From Pseudomonadota bacterium (GTDB taxonomy: Bacteria > Desulfobacterota > WTBG01 > CAIYCZ01), in NCBI GenBank assembly GCA_026388865.1, contig JAPLIX010000240.1, forward strand, positions 1 through 8,923: a stretch of DNA of 8,923 nucleotides. Direction: 5' to 3'. Within the stretch, counting starts at the first letter, position 1. Each line of letters begins with the position of its first letter. The notes below the pieces were generated by a model. It saw only the letters and a program-made list of their open reading frames with translations, had not been told where the DNA came from and ran no database searches. The position numbers and the translations under genes are program-made. Shown here in pieces: positions 1-6,472 of this stretch.

Positions 1-766
1 TCTCGCTCCTAATACCCTCTATACCGTCACCATCAAAGGCGGGGTGAGCGGAGCCAAGGACCTGGCAGGCAATCCACTGGCAAGTGACTTCGTAATTAGC
101 TGGACTACCAGTGCAACCGCAGATACCACCCCGCCCACGGTAACCGGGACCATCCATGCCAACGGCGCGACAAATGTAGCCATCAACACCAAAGTCGGTG
201 CCACCTTCAGCGAGGGGATGGACCCATTAACGATCACCAACCTGACCTTTACGCTGGAAGCCCCGGTTGGAACGCCTGTCCCCGGGACGGTGAGCTACTC
301 CGGAGTGAACGCGGTATTCACACCGTTGAGCAATCTCGCTCCTAATACCCTCTATACCGTCACCATCAAAGGCGGGGTGAGCGGAGCCAAGGACCTGGCA
401 GGCAATCCACTGGCAAGTGACTATGTATGGAGCTGGACTACCGGTGCGGCCCCGGACATCATCCCACCCACGGTGAGTTCCACTAATCCTGCTGATCTTG
501 CCGTCGGTATCTGTATCAACAAGACCATCAACGCCACTTTAAGTGAGCCGATGGACCTATTAACGATCACCACCGCTACCTTTACGCTGGCAGTAACCGC
601 CGGCGCGTCCGTAGACGGGGTAGTGGCATACGATGCGCTGACGAATATTGCGACCTTTGACCCGACTTTGAATCTCACGGCGACTACCAACTATACCGCC
701 ACCATCAAAGGCGGGGTGAGCGGAGCAAAAGACCTGGCGGGCAATCCACTGGCAAGTGACTTCGTA
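1..766 (+). repeat. Ig-module internal repeat with near-identical blocks
   Basis: Bases 1-89 and 334-422 are identical over 89 bases (spacing 333 bases, 111 codons). A third copy of the later part of this block (29-94) is at 701-766 with three differences, all synonymous. The blocks encode the closing strands of each Big_5 module. Module sequence outside the blocks has diverged much more, particularly in the third module. Confidence 0.9.
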
Positions 767-1501
767 TGGACCTTTACCACCGGGACAACTGACTGTCAGA
801 CGTCAGTACCCCTCGGAGCGGCCTCCACTTTCGCGATCTTGGCTGAGGCGGCCATCACCATTAACCCGCCTTCCGCGGTCACCGGCGATGTCGGTACGAA
901 CCCTGCCGCCGGATCCTTGATAACTGGTTCAGGAATATGTGATCCAGGTACAGTGACGGGGACGATCTACGCCATGGATGCGACTGGTCCAGCCTGTGCT
1001 GGGAATGTCGGCCCGGTCCCCAACATTATCTCGGCCGCCCAAACCGCTGCTCTGGCAGCGTATCTCGATGCCGTGGCCGCTCCTCGCGGAACTCCTGTAG
1101 CAATAACCACCGATCTAGAAGGGCTGACATTCTACCCAGGCCTGTATGAATCAGGAACCTCGATTGATTTGTCTAAGACGTCCGCCGTTGGTGGAAAACT
1201 TTACCTGGATGCTCAAGGCGACGTGAATGCCGTCTTCATCATCCGGAGTGCAACTACCATCATCACGATAAGCGGGACCGAGGTCGTCTTGACCAATGGA
1301 GCACAGGCTAAAAACGTTTTTTGGGTAGCGGGGAGTGCGGTGACCCTTGGAACGACCTCGATCATGAAGGGAACCCTGATCGCATCAACGGCACTTACGC
1401 TGAATATCGGTTCAAATCTGGAAGGGAGAGCGTTGAATCAGGGCGCGGCGGCCACAGCGATTACATGTGACCAATGCACCATTACCGTGCCTTCTCCGTA
1501 A
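2..1501 (+). CDS. Ig-like (Big_5) plus DUF3494 ice-binding-like surface protein, 5'-truncated by the window
   Basis: The reading frame is open from base 2, so the true start lies upstream; the first ATG inside (44) falls mid-domain and is not the start. From N to C: the tail of one SbsA-type Ig-like (Big_5) module (2 to about 118), a complete module (about 125-455), a third (about 458-786), then a DUF3494 ice-binding-type domain (about 806-1500). The Ig modules show the family's PPTV opening and a GAKDLAGNPLASD closing segment. The DUF3494 part begins LGAASTFAILAEAAIT, has VTGDVGTNPAAGS, and ends with AKNVFW, LGTTS and EGRAL, all typical of that fold, a beta-solenoid with a flanking helix. 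Known DUF3494 proteins bind ice or inhibit recrystallisation; Ig modules usually extend an adhesive domain from the surface. Ice binding and surface location are inferred from family. A Cys pair (CDQC) lies near the C-terminus. No C-terminal sorting signal or membrane anchor is visible, so any anchor would be upstream. Confidence 0.9.
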   Translation, partial: LAPNTLYTVTIKGGVSGAKDLAGNPLASDFVISWTTSATADTTPPTVTGTIHANGATNVAINTKVGATFSEGMDPLTITNLTFTLEAPVGTPVPGTVSYSGVNAVFTPLSNLAPNTLYTVTIKGGVSGAKDLAGNPLASDYVWSWTTGAAPDIIPPTVSSTNPADLAVGICINKTINATLSEPMDLLTITTATFTLAVTAGASVDGVVAYDALTNIATFDPTLNLTATTNYTATIKGGVSGAKDLAGNPLASDFVWTFTTGTTDCQTSVPLGAASTFAILAEAAITINPPSAVTGDVGTNPAAGSLITGSGICDPGTVTGTIYAMDATGPACAGNVGPVPNIISAAQTAALAAYLDAVAAPRGTPVAITTDLEGLTFYPGLYESGTSIDLSKTSAVGGKLYLDAQGDVNAVFIIRSATTIITISGTEVVLTNGAQAKNVFWVAGSAVTLGTTSIMKGTLIASTALTLNIGSNLEGRALNQGAAATAITCDQCTITVPSP

Positions 1502-1525
1502 GGCGCACAGTGAGCTGATAGGTTT

Positions 1526-1589
1526 AGGGAAAGCATAGGGTCACATCCTTATATGACATATGAAGATGTGACCCCTTTCCCCTTTCCCT
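1526..1589. repeat. Long imperfect hairpin / REP-like palindrome
   Basis: The core is a perfect 10-base inverted repeat, GGGTCACATC at 1538-1547 against GATGTGACCC at 1565-1574. The inside is itself almost self-complementary (TTATATG/CATATGA). An outer arm, AGGGAAAG (1526-1533), pairs with CTTTCCCT (1582-1589) across an unpaired section. It lies 25 bases after the stop of the first ice-binding gene. The downstream side is pyrimidine-rich (CCCTTTCC runs) but has no uninterrupted T tract, so it is not a textbook intrinsic terminator. It could end transcription, protect the 3' end of the mRNA, or be a dispersed REP/MITE-type element. Confidence 0.6.
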
Positions 1590-1596
1590 TTATCAA

Positions 1597-1665
1597 ATAA
1601 CCAATTTTTTAAAACAGAACGTTTTACTTAAAAGGGAGACACTATGAAAGCATTTGCAAAAAGAA
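1597..1665 (+). repeat. Duplicated leader, copy 1
   Basis: This 69-base block covers the leader, ribosome binding site, start codon and first seven codons of the ice-binding lipoprotein gene. It aligns without gaps to 2485-2553, ahead of the SYLF gene, with about 60 of 69 bases identical. The first 24 bases are identical, and the ATG sits at the same offset (47) in both. It contains AAGGGAG, the likely ribosome binding site. AAAAC and GTTTT flank a short loop and could form a weak hairpin. Confidence 0.85.
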
Positions 1666-2453
1666 TTTTGATGAGAAAGAGGAGGTTCGAAGTGAGAAAG
1701 TACACGTGCTATTCGCTGTTGTTTATTGCAGCACTATTTGTCGTTTTTGCAGCAGGATGCGAAAAAGGAGCAGGCCCTGATCCAGTAGCCCTTGGACAGG
1801 CCTCCCAATTTGCGGTTCTGGCAGGCTATGCGATCACCAACGTCCCTGCGTCTGCTATTACCGGGAATGTTGGTATAAGCCCGGCCGCCGAGTCTTTTAT
1901 AGCTGGATTTTCACAAACAGATTGGACTGGATATGCGACATCGCCCCAGGTGACCGGATCTATATACGCATCTGACATGGCTGATCCTACTCCTGCCATG
2001 TTAACTCAGGCCAAAGGCGACTTGACCATAGCGTATAACGATGCCGCTGGAAGAACACCAGTACCCACTGGCCCTTTTCTGAATCCCGGAGACGGAAATC
2101 TCGCCGGGCTAGATCTCGTCCCCGGCCTGTATAAATTCACGGGCGAGGCTATAGCGACGACTGACTTCACTCTTACGGGCGGCGCAAACGATGTCTGGAT
2201 ATTCCAGATAGCGACCGCTCTCACCATAAGCAACGGTGTACAAGTTACCTTGGCCGGCGGCGCCAAGGCGAAAAACATCTTCTGGCAGGTCGGAACCCAG
2301 GCGGTTCTCGGAACGACCGTTATCTTCTATGGGACCATAATGGCTGATGCATCAGTCACGATGGATACCGGCGCGACGCTGAACGGCAGGGCGCTGGCAT
2401 TTACCGAAACCATTGCATTGGACCAAAACATCATTACAATTCCCGCCCTGTAA
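1644..2453 (+). CDS. DUF3494 ice-binding-like lipoprotein
   Basis: A 269-residue exported protein. An N-terminal basic stretch and hydrophobic segment end in a lipobox-like FAAGC with Cys39, predicting lipid attachment and probably an outer-membrane location. From about residue 48 it is one DUF3494 domain: LGQASQFAVLAGYAITN, ITGNVGISPAAES, VTGSIYA, LVPGLYKF, then AKNIFWQVG, LGTTVIFYGTI and NGRALAF near the end. This domain is the same type as that ending at 1501 and of normal family length. The function suggested by the family is ice binding or cold/freeze protection at the cell surface; there is no direct evidence. The ATG at 1644 follows AAGGGAG and is supported by the matching start in the duplicated leader ahead of the SYLF gene. 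An in-frame GTG at 1692 has an even better site (AGGAGG at 1680-1685, 6 bases away) and would give a shorter, more typical lipoprotein signal, so the start is ambiguous. Confidence 0.9.
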   Translation: MKAFAKRILMRKRRFEVRKYTCYSLLFIAALFVVFAAGCEKGAGPDPVALGQASQFAVLAGYAITNVPASAITGNVGISPAAESFIAGFSQTDWTGYATSPQVTGSIYASDMADPTPAMLTQAKGDLTIAYNDAAGRTPVPTGPFLNPGDGNLAGLDLVPGLYKFTGEAIATTDFTLTGGANDVWIFQIATALTISNGVQVTLAGGAKAKNIFWQVGTQAVLGTTVIFYGTIMADASVTMDTGATLNGRALAFTETIALDQNIITIPAL

Positions 2454-2484
2454 GATATGACATCTTCGGACGGAAAGGAAAGAG

Positions 2485-2553
2485 ATAACCAATTTTTTAA
2501 AACAGAACATTTTATTTTAAAGGGAGGCATTATGGGGACATTTGCAAAAAGAA
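2485..2553 (+). repeat. Duplicated leader, copy 2
   Basis: Second copy of the 69-base leader block, here ahead of the SYLF-domain gene. Compared with the copy at 1597 it has nine substitutions and no gaps. The ribosome binding site reads AAGGGAGG. The duplication extends into the coding sequence, so both proteins start Met-x-x-Phe-Ala-Lys-Arg although the mature proteins are unrelated. Confidence 0.85.
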
Positions 2554-3107
2554 ACTCGGGTAAAACAGTACGGTTAATTTTCATCGGCTTGGCGATAGCG
2601 ATCTTCGGCGCGTTTTCCCCCAATGCGTACGCGAAGACAGCTGCTGAGATCAACGCAGACGCCAGCAGGACGCTGAAGCGTTTCTATAGAGAGGTCAACG
2701 GCGCTAAAGAGCTTACCTCTTCCGCGAAAGCGCTCCTTGTGATGTCCGGCGTTACCAAGGCAGGATTCATTGTCGGCGGGGAGTACGGCCAGGGCGCACT
2801 GCGAATTAAAGGAAAGACGAAGGGGTACTATAATCTTGTCGGCGGATCCTATGGATTCACCGCTGGCGCAGAACAGATGGATATTATCATAGCCTTCATG
2901 ACCGAGGAGGCGCTCAGGCAGTTCAGAGAGATCGATGGCTGGGAAGTAGGGGTGACCGGCAACGTCGCGCTTATTGACGTAGGCGGCGGCAAGCGGCTCG
3001 ACACCACTACATTAAAGGACCCGGTGGTAGCGTTTGTTTTTGGAGCCAAGGGCCTCATGCTTGACGTTTCTCTGAAGGGGGCAAAGTTCACGAAGATCAA
3101 AAAGTAA
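2532..3107 (+). CDS. Secreted SYLF (Ysc84/DUF500) domain protein
   Basis: A 191-residue protein with a signal peptide (basic start, hydrophobic residues 14-28, probable cleavage after AYA at 34). The rest is one SYLF/Ysc84 domain, recognised by SAKALLVMSGVTKAG at about 64-78, GGEYGQG at 82-88 and SYGFTAGAEQ at 106-115, with the usual glycine-rich beta strands to the end. Eukaryotic SYLF domains bind phosphoinositides; bacterial exported versions are common and generally lack a proven role, though lipid or envelope binding is plausible. The frame is open further upstream to 2457, but ATG 2532 is chosen because it has AAGGGAGG upstream and aligns exactly with the start of the preceding gene in the duplicated leader. 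The gene lies 78 bases after the ice-binding lipoprotein gene and could be cotranscribed with it or driven from its own copy of the leader. Confidence 0.9.
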   Translation: MGTFAKRNSGKTVRLIFIGLAIAIFGAFSPNAYAKTAAEINADASRTLKRFYREVNGAKELTSSAKALLVMSGVTKAGFIVGGEYGQGALRIKGKTKGYYNLVGGSYGFTAGAEQMDIIIAFMTEEALRQFREIDGWEVGVTGNVALIDVGGGKRLDTTTLKDPVVAFVFGAKGLMLDVSLKGAKFTKIKK

Positions 3108-3167
3108 AGCTTCACACTGAGGTCTCCCATAATAATACAACACATAGGACAAAGGAGAATTAAAGGC

Positions 3168-3353
3168 ATGAACAAACTAACATTCAACGGCACATGGAAT
3201 GAAGTGCAGGGTAAACTCAAACAGAAATATGGCCAGCTCACGGACAATGATCTGGTCTATACGGAAGGGCAGCATGACGAATTAATTGGTCGCATGCAGA
3301 AGAAGCTGGGCAAGGCACAGGATGAAGTCATTAAGATAATCGCCGAGATTTAG
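3168..3353 (+). CDS. CsbD-like family stress protein
   Basis: A 61-residue soluble, charged protein of the CsbD/YjbJ family. It opens with the pattern NGTWNEVQGKLKQKYGQLTD and continues with EGQHDELIGRMQKKLGKAQDE, which matches the two-part helical CsbD layout at normal length. Bacillus CsbD is a sigma-B general stress protein and E. coli YjbJ is abundant in stationary phase; the molecular function is unknown. It has no signal peptide, unlike most of its neighbours, so it is probably cytoplasmic. The ribosome binding site AAAGGAG (3151-3157) is 10 bases before the ATG. A weak promoter-like pair (TTCACA at 3111, TAATAC at 3133) lies in the 60-base gap behind the SYLF gene, but I do not rely on it. 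Confidence 0.93.
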   Translation: MNKLTFNGTWNEVQGKLKQKYGQLTDNDLVYTEGQHDELIGRMQKKLGKAQDEVIKIIAEI

Positions 3354-3438
3354 GCTGCCGGGGTTTGTGAGCAATTACTACGATGGGAGGGTTCATCCCT
3401 ATCCTGATGGTACTTGCCATTATCATTATCATCGAAGC

Positions 3439-3477
3439 GAAGCAGGATCACATCAATTGAAGATGTGCTCCTGCTTC
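3439..3477. repeat. Strong intergenic hairpin (16-base arms)
   Basis: GAAGCAGGATCACATC (3439-3454) is complementary to 3462-3477 at 15 of 16 positions, with a 7-base loop. It lies in the 169-base gap between the CsbD gene and the next lipoprotein gene. No T tract follows (ACACACGAG), so a standard intrinsic terminator is unlikely. Its inner part shares TCACATC and TGAAGATGTG, in the same order and orientation, with the hairpin at 1538-1574, hinting at a common repeat family or bound factor. Nothing else convincing is seen in this gap. Confidence 0.7.
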
Positions 3478-3522
3478 ACACACGAGATAAAGCCCCGAAA
3501 AAATTATAAGGAAGGTAACGAC

Positions 3523-4830
3523 ATGAAAAGACTAATGCTCATGGCAGCAATTGTGCTTTTCCTGTGCGCAGGGTGCGACAATGGTAGTAACGTAACCATA
3601 AAGATCAAGGGGAAAGTTTTCAGCCTTGCGGACAAATCGGCGATCAGGGGCGCTATTGTCTGTGCCGTCAACAAAGCAGATGGAACAGTAAGCGACCTGG
3701 CAGTAACCGGTGATGACGGGACTTATACCGTGGAAGTCACGGCAGAGCGTGAGGGGCGCAACAAGCCCATAAACGAAGCATGGGGCCTTAATGCATCGGC
3801 CAAGCTGTTCATGTCTGTCCCCTCATTCATCAGGCCGTCCATTGCCGTGACGATGGATAATTTTATACCTGAGGACCATAACTATACCTACTCAGACGCA
3901 CTGACCGATATCGGCATGGCCGCGATTAGAGAAACCATTGAGCTTTTTACCGTTTCCGGCCGTCTTGATGGCGGGGATGCGGGCGCGATGGTTGTGCTTG
4001 AGGGATGCAGTGAACCGCCGTGCCCGTATGCATATACAGCCAAACAGGGCGGCTTTACTATTTTTAATGTACCGCAGAAAACCTACAGTGCTGCAGCATA
4101 CAAAAAAGGGGTGTCTTATGAGGCCTTGAGCATAGAGGTATCATCTGATACGCAAAATGTTGTTTTAAAGAAAAAACCAGGCAATGTTACCGGGACGGTG
4201 TCGGGAAGCGTCAATATCGTAAACCCCGGTGATGGCGATGCAACAAGTATAGTACTTGTGCCCGAGTCACTGTTTCATGAAACCCTAAAAAAAGGTATTC
4301 TTGTGCCGGGTCTGCGGGCGCCTGAAAGCGGCGACTGTAATATAAAAGGCGCATATACCATAACAGGTGTGCCCGAAGGCAGCTACGTTGTTCTTGCGGC
4401 CTTTGAAAATGATTATTTGGTGCGCGACCCTGATCCGAACATAGCAGGCACGCAGATCGTTCATTTCACCATGCCCGAGGCTGGCAGTTACGAAAGGAGT
4501 ATTGACAACTTTAAGATAACAGGCTCTCTTAATATTATCTCCCCCGGAGGCGGTGAAACTCCCGAGGGATTGGCGGACCTTATAGAAGTTGTTTTCACTG
4601 ATGATTCTTCGGAAGACCAGTATAAGCTTGTCCTGTATAACATGTACGGTGACACGATCTGGGAAAAGACCATTCTCGGACAGAGCGGCGGCGCGGACGT
4701 GACTGTCGCATATGACGGCCCGGCACTTGAAAATGGGGTGTACTATCAGTGGAACGTGACCAGCTTTCGTAAAGGCGGGCCCATATCTACATCAGAGGAC
4801 CTGAAGGGTATCTTTTATGTTACAGAGTGA
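3523..4830 (+). CDS. Lipoprotein with carboxypeptidase-regulatory-like beta-sandwich domains
   Basis: A 435-residue predicted lipoprotein. The signal peptide ends in LCAGC with Cys18 (Cys at -3 is slightly unusual for a lipobox). Residues about 25-95 contain KIKGKVFSLADKSAIRGAIV followed by GDDGTYTVEV, the hallmark of a carboxypeptidase-regulatory-like (transthyretin-fold) domain. A second such unit follows at about 142-215 (VSGRLDGGDAG, KQGGFTIFNVP). A third is at about 223-300 (GSVNIVNPGDGD, GAYTITGVPEGSYVVLAAF). The C-terminal 100 residues (ITGSLNIISPGGGETPE onward, with YYQWNVTSF near the end) look like an Fn3-like sandwich. These folds are structural or binding modules; no catalytic residues are seen. 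ATG 3523 follows AAGGAAGG and starts a proper signal peptide; the frame is open to 3367 but that extension has no export signal and runs through the hairpin. Ligand and partner are unknown. Confidence 0.82.
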   Translation: MKRLMLMAAIVLFLCAGCDNGSNVTIKIKGKVFSLADKSAIRGAIVCAVNKADGTVSDLAVTGDDGTYTVEVTAEREGRNKPINEAWGLNASAKLFMSVPSFIRPSIAVTMDNFIPEDHNYTYSDALTDIGMAAIRETIELFTVSGRLDGGDAGAMVVLEGCSEPPCPYAYTAKQGGFTIFNVPQKTYSAAAYKKGVSYEALSIEVSSDTQNVVLKKKPGNVTGTVSGSVNIVNPGDGDATSIVLVPESLFHETLKKGILVPGLRAPESGDCNIKGAYTITGVPEGSYVVLAAFENDYLVRDPDPNIAGTQIVHFTMPEAGSYERSIDNFKITGSLNIISPGGGETPEGLADLIEVVFTDDSSEDQYKLVLYNMYGDTIWEKTILGQSGGADVTVAYDGPALENGVYYQWNVTSFRKGGPISTSEDLKGIFYVTE

Positions 4831-4937
4831 TTACTCCGCAACAGGGACTGCGGGGCATCTTACCAGCCAAGTTTTTTTAAGCATGCAACCCCGCTGTATA
4901 ACAACGATGTATACTGTTTGATTCTTTTCGCAGTAAT

Positions 4938-4960
4938 GCGGCCTTCGGCCGCCAGGGAGG
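4938..4960 (+). promoter_or_regulatory. Leader hairpin abutting a strong ribosome binding site
   Basis: GCGGCC (4938-4943) and GGCCGC (4947-4952) form a 6-pair GC-only stem with a 3-base loop. The ribosome binding site AGGGAGG (4954-4960) starts one base later, and the ATG is at 4966. A stem this close to the site could influence ribosome loading. This is a sequence observation only. Confidence 0.45.
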
Positions 4961-4965
4961 TAAAA

Positions 4966-5787
4966 ATGAATAAAAGTATTTACACAGTGTTGGGATTGGC
5001 CGTTCTTTTCGGGGCCTTGTTTGCCCCCGGGGGGACGAAAGAGGCGCCGGCACAGGTGCAGGTCAACATTGGCATCGTTGCACCTCCGCCTTTGCAATTT
5101 GCCGCACCGCCTGATGTCTACGTGGTTCCCAGTGGATCAAGCTATGTCTATATGGTGCCGGATTATGATGGAGTCTATTTCTACGGCGGCAGCTGGTACA
5201 GGACTTACAATAACCACTGGTTCCGGTCTTCCCACTACAACGGGGGCTGGGACTATATTGAGCAGTCTCGGGTCCCGCAAGTCATCGTGGTTGTACCGCC
5301 GGAATATATTCACTATGTGCCATCCGGATATTACCGGATACACTACAATGATCTCTATAGCAACTGGCAGACATGGGATCAAGGACGGTATTGGGACCGT
5401 TATGATTGGTATACGAATGAGAGGAGGGACGATATACGGCGAGAGCGGTATAATCGTATTGATATGGATCGTCAGCAGCGGGGTGTCCAGACTCTGCAGC
5501 ACCAGCAAGGGAGTCAGCAGCGGGGTGTCCAGCAACCCCAGCAGTATAATGTCCAGAAACAGAAGCAGCATGTTCAGAAACAGCAGAAGCAGCATGTCCA
5601 GAAACAACAGAAGCAGCATGTCCAGAAACAGCAGAAGCAGCATGTCCAGAAACAGCAGAAGCAGCATGTCCAGAAACAGCAGCAGCAACAAAACCAGAAA
5701 GTACAGAAGCACTCACAGCAACAACAGCCCAAACAGCAAAAACAACAGCACCAACAGAGTAACAATAAGGATAAGGAAATTAAATAA
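4966..5787 (+). CDS. Exported Tyr/Trp-rich protein with Gln-rich tandem-repeat tail
   Basis: A 273-residue exported protein. The signal peptide has a hydrophobic core at about 5-20 and probably ends at APA (residue 29). Residues about 35-145 are rich in Tyr, Trp, Val and Pro (VYVVPSGSSYVYMVP, GVYFYGGSWYRTYNNHWF, NGGWDYIEQSRVPQ). This resembles a recurrent periplasmic protein type in Geobacter-like bacteria, where a YxxxGxWYR unit precedes a PPEY/IPxGxYR segment. The function is unknown. Residues about 150-165 are highly charged (RDDIRRERYNR). The remaining ~100 residues are Gln/Lys/His-rich, including five copies of KQHVQKQQ, and are probably disordered or coiled. ATG 4966 follows AGGGAGG at 5 bases and precedes a normal signal peptide; the in-frame TTG at 4918 is rejected. 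The low-complexity repeat also keeps other frames open, and those frames are not genes. Confidence 0.85.
   Translation: MNKSIYTVLGLAVLFGALFAPGGTKEAPAQVQVNIGIVAPPPLQFAAPPDVYVVPSGSSYVYMVPDYDGVYFYGGSWYRTYNNHWFRSSHYNGGWDYIEQSRVPQVIVVVPPEYIHYVPSGYYRIHYNDLYSNWQTWDQGRYWDRYDWYTNERRDDIRRERYNRIDMDRQQRGVQTLQHQQGSQQRGVQQPQQYNVQKQKQHVQKQQKQHVQKQQKQHVQKQQKQHVQKQQKQHVQKQQQQQNQKVQKHSQQQQPKQQKQQHQQSNNKDKEIK
5471..5532 (+). repeat. Two 20-base direct repeats in the Gln-rich region
   Basis: The 20-base block at 5471-5490 recurs identically at 5513-5532, spacing 42 bases (14 codons). Each encodes QQRGVQ within the Gln-rich tail, just before the 24-base repeat array. Confidence 0.8.
5563..5682 (+). repeat. 24-base tandem repeat, five copies
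   Basis: Five head-to-tail 24-base units begin at 5563, 5587, 5611, 5635 and 5659, each encoding KQHVQKQQ. Differences between copies are single bases (for example GTT for GTC in the first, CAA for CAG in the second to third). The unit is a multiple of three, so gain or loss of copies keeps the frame. Such an array is prone to slippage and could vary in length between strains. Confidence 0.92.
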
Positions 5788-5885
5788 TATATGGGTGAGG
5801 ATTCTAATATGTTAGCGGGGGCGGGTACAAAGTTAAGACTATTCGAATTAATAAAATATAACAATATTAATGTAGGGGAGTGAAT

Positions 5886-6371
5886 ATGAAAACTAAAAAG
5901 AGTTACTTTATAACAGTTGTTTCATCCTTGATGGTGCTTGCAACATTCATGTTTATTAGTTCAACGGTATCCGCCCAAACAAACAATATTTCGGATGAGA
6001 AACTTGCAGCGCTAAAACAAAAAGCTTTAACCAATCTTACTAATAGTATTCTAATAATTCAAGAAATGCCAGTAGCTGAGAAAGATATTAGGCGCATAGA
6101 GCAGTTCTTTCCAAAAAATATAATAAATATCATGGATCAGATAATTGCAATATCTAAAAGTAATGCAGCTATTGAAGAAAAGGTGGATACCATTATTAAA
6201 ACTTTTAATTCAAGTTGCTATGACTATGCAATTGCTGCGATTACAGCGGATGTTTTATACTATTTCTTATGCGTTAATAATCCTAACGGCTGTGGACCTT
6301 TTGCGTTCCTCGATGAAATTAGTTATATAAGCGGGGCGCTTGCTGTGCTGTGTTATTATGGAGTTATATAG
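5886..6371 (+). CDS. Exported protein of unrecognised family, AVLCYxGxI paralog 1
   Basis: A 161-residue protein with a clear signal peptide (KTKK start, hydrophobic 9-27, probable cleavage after VSA at 30). The mature part is helical by composition to about residue 110, followed by hydrophobic segments and a C-terminus AVLCYYGVI. Cysteines are at 111, 129, 136 and 156. I do not recognise the family. It is clearly related to the protein at 6831-7364: residues 44-113 align without gaps with residues 69-138 of that protein at about one quarter identity, including EEKxxT, F, SCxD and a Pro at the same spacing, and the last 11 residues match at 8 positions. Mature length is about 130 residues. 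ATG 5886 follows GGGGAG (5875-5880); GTG 5880 overlaps that site and is less likely. The gene and its upstream gap are noticeably more AT-rich than the neighbours, suggesting a different origin. The hydrophobic tail may insert into a membrane. Confidence 0.82.
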   Translation: MKTKKSYFITVVSSLMVLATFMFISSTVSAQTNNISDEKLAALKQKALTNLTNSILIIQEMPVAEKDIRRIEQFFPKNIINIMDQIIAISKSNAAIEEKVDTIIKTFNSSCYDYAIAAITADVLYYFLCVNNPNGCGPFAFLDEISYISGALAVLCYYGVI

Positions 6372-6472
6372 ACAGGGTTTCCGACTTTCTTGCACATAGA
6401 ACTGAGTGCTGATAGTCGATCAGAAACTTGATGTAGATTGGCACTTTTGCGTTTCTTAAAAAGGAGGTCATT

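Noticed and set aside
2457..2531. In-frame N-terminal extension of the SYLF gene
   Set aside because: It would put 25 polar residues before the signal peptide, and ATG 2532 has its own site and matches the duplicated start.
4850..4894. GCGGGG...CCCCGC inverted repeat enclosing a T run after the 3523-4830 gene
   Set aside because: The T run is inside the loop and not after the stem, and the loop is over 30 bases, so it is not a credible terminator.
4897..4915. TATAAC and TATACT as -10 boxes upstream of the repeat-tail gene
   Set aside because: No acceptable -35 sequence at 15-19 bases and no proper extended -10.
5833..5862. TTAAGA/TATAAC promoter-like pair upstream of paralog 1
   Set aside because: The region is generally AT-rich, the -35 is poor, and such matches are expected by chance.
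5021..5864. Long overlapping open frames on both strands across the Gln-rich repeat (for example 5021-5815 +, 5137-5712 -, 5282-5716 -, 5574-5864 -)
   Set aside because: They arise because the 24-base repeat lacks stops in several frames. They have no signal peptide, family features or ribosome binding sites; the 4966-5787 frame has all of these.
6439..6450. TGGCAC...TTTTGC resembling a sigma-54 promoter
   Set aside because: The GG to GC distance is 7 bases instead of the required 10, so it is not a valid -24/-12 element.
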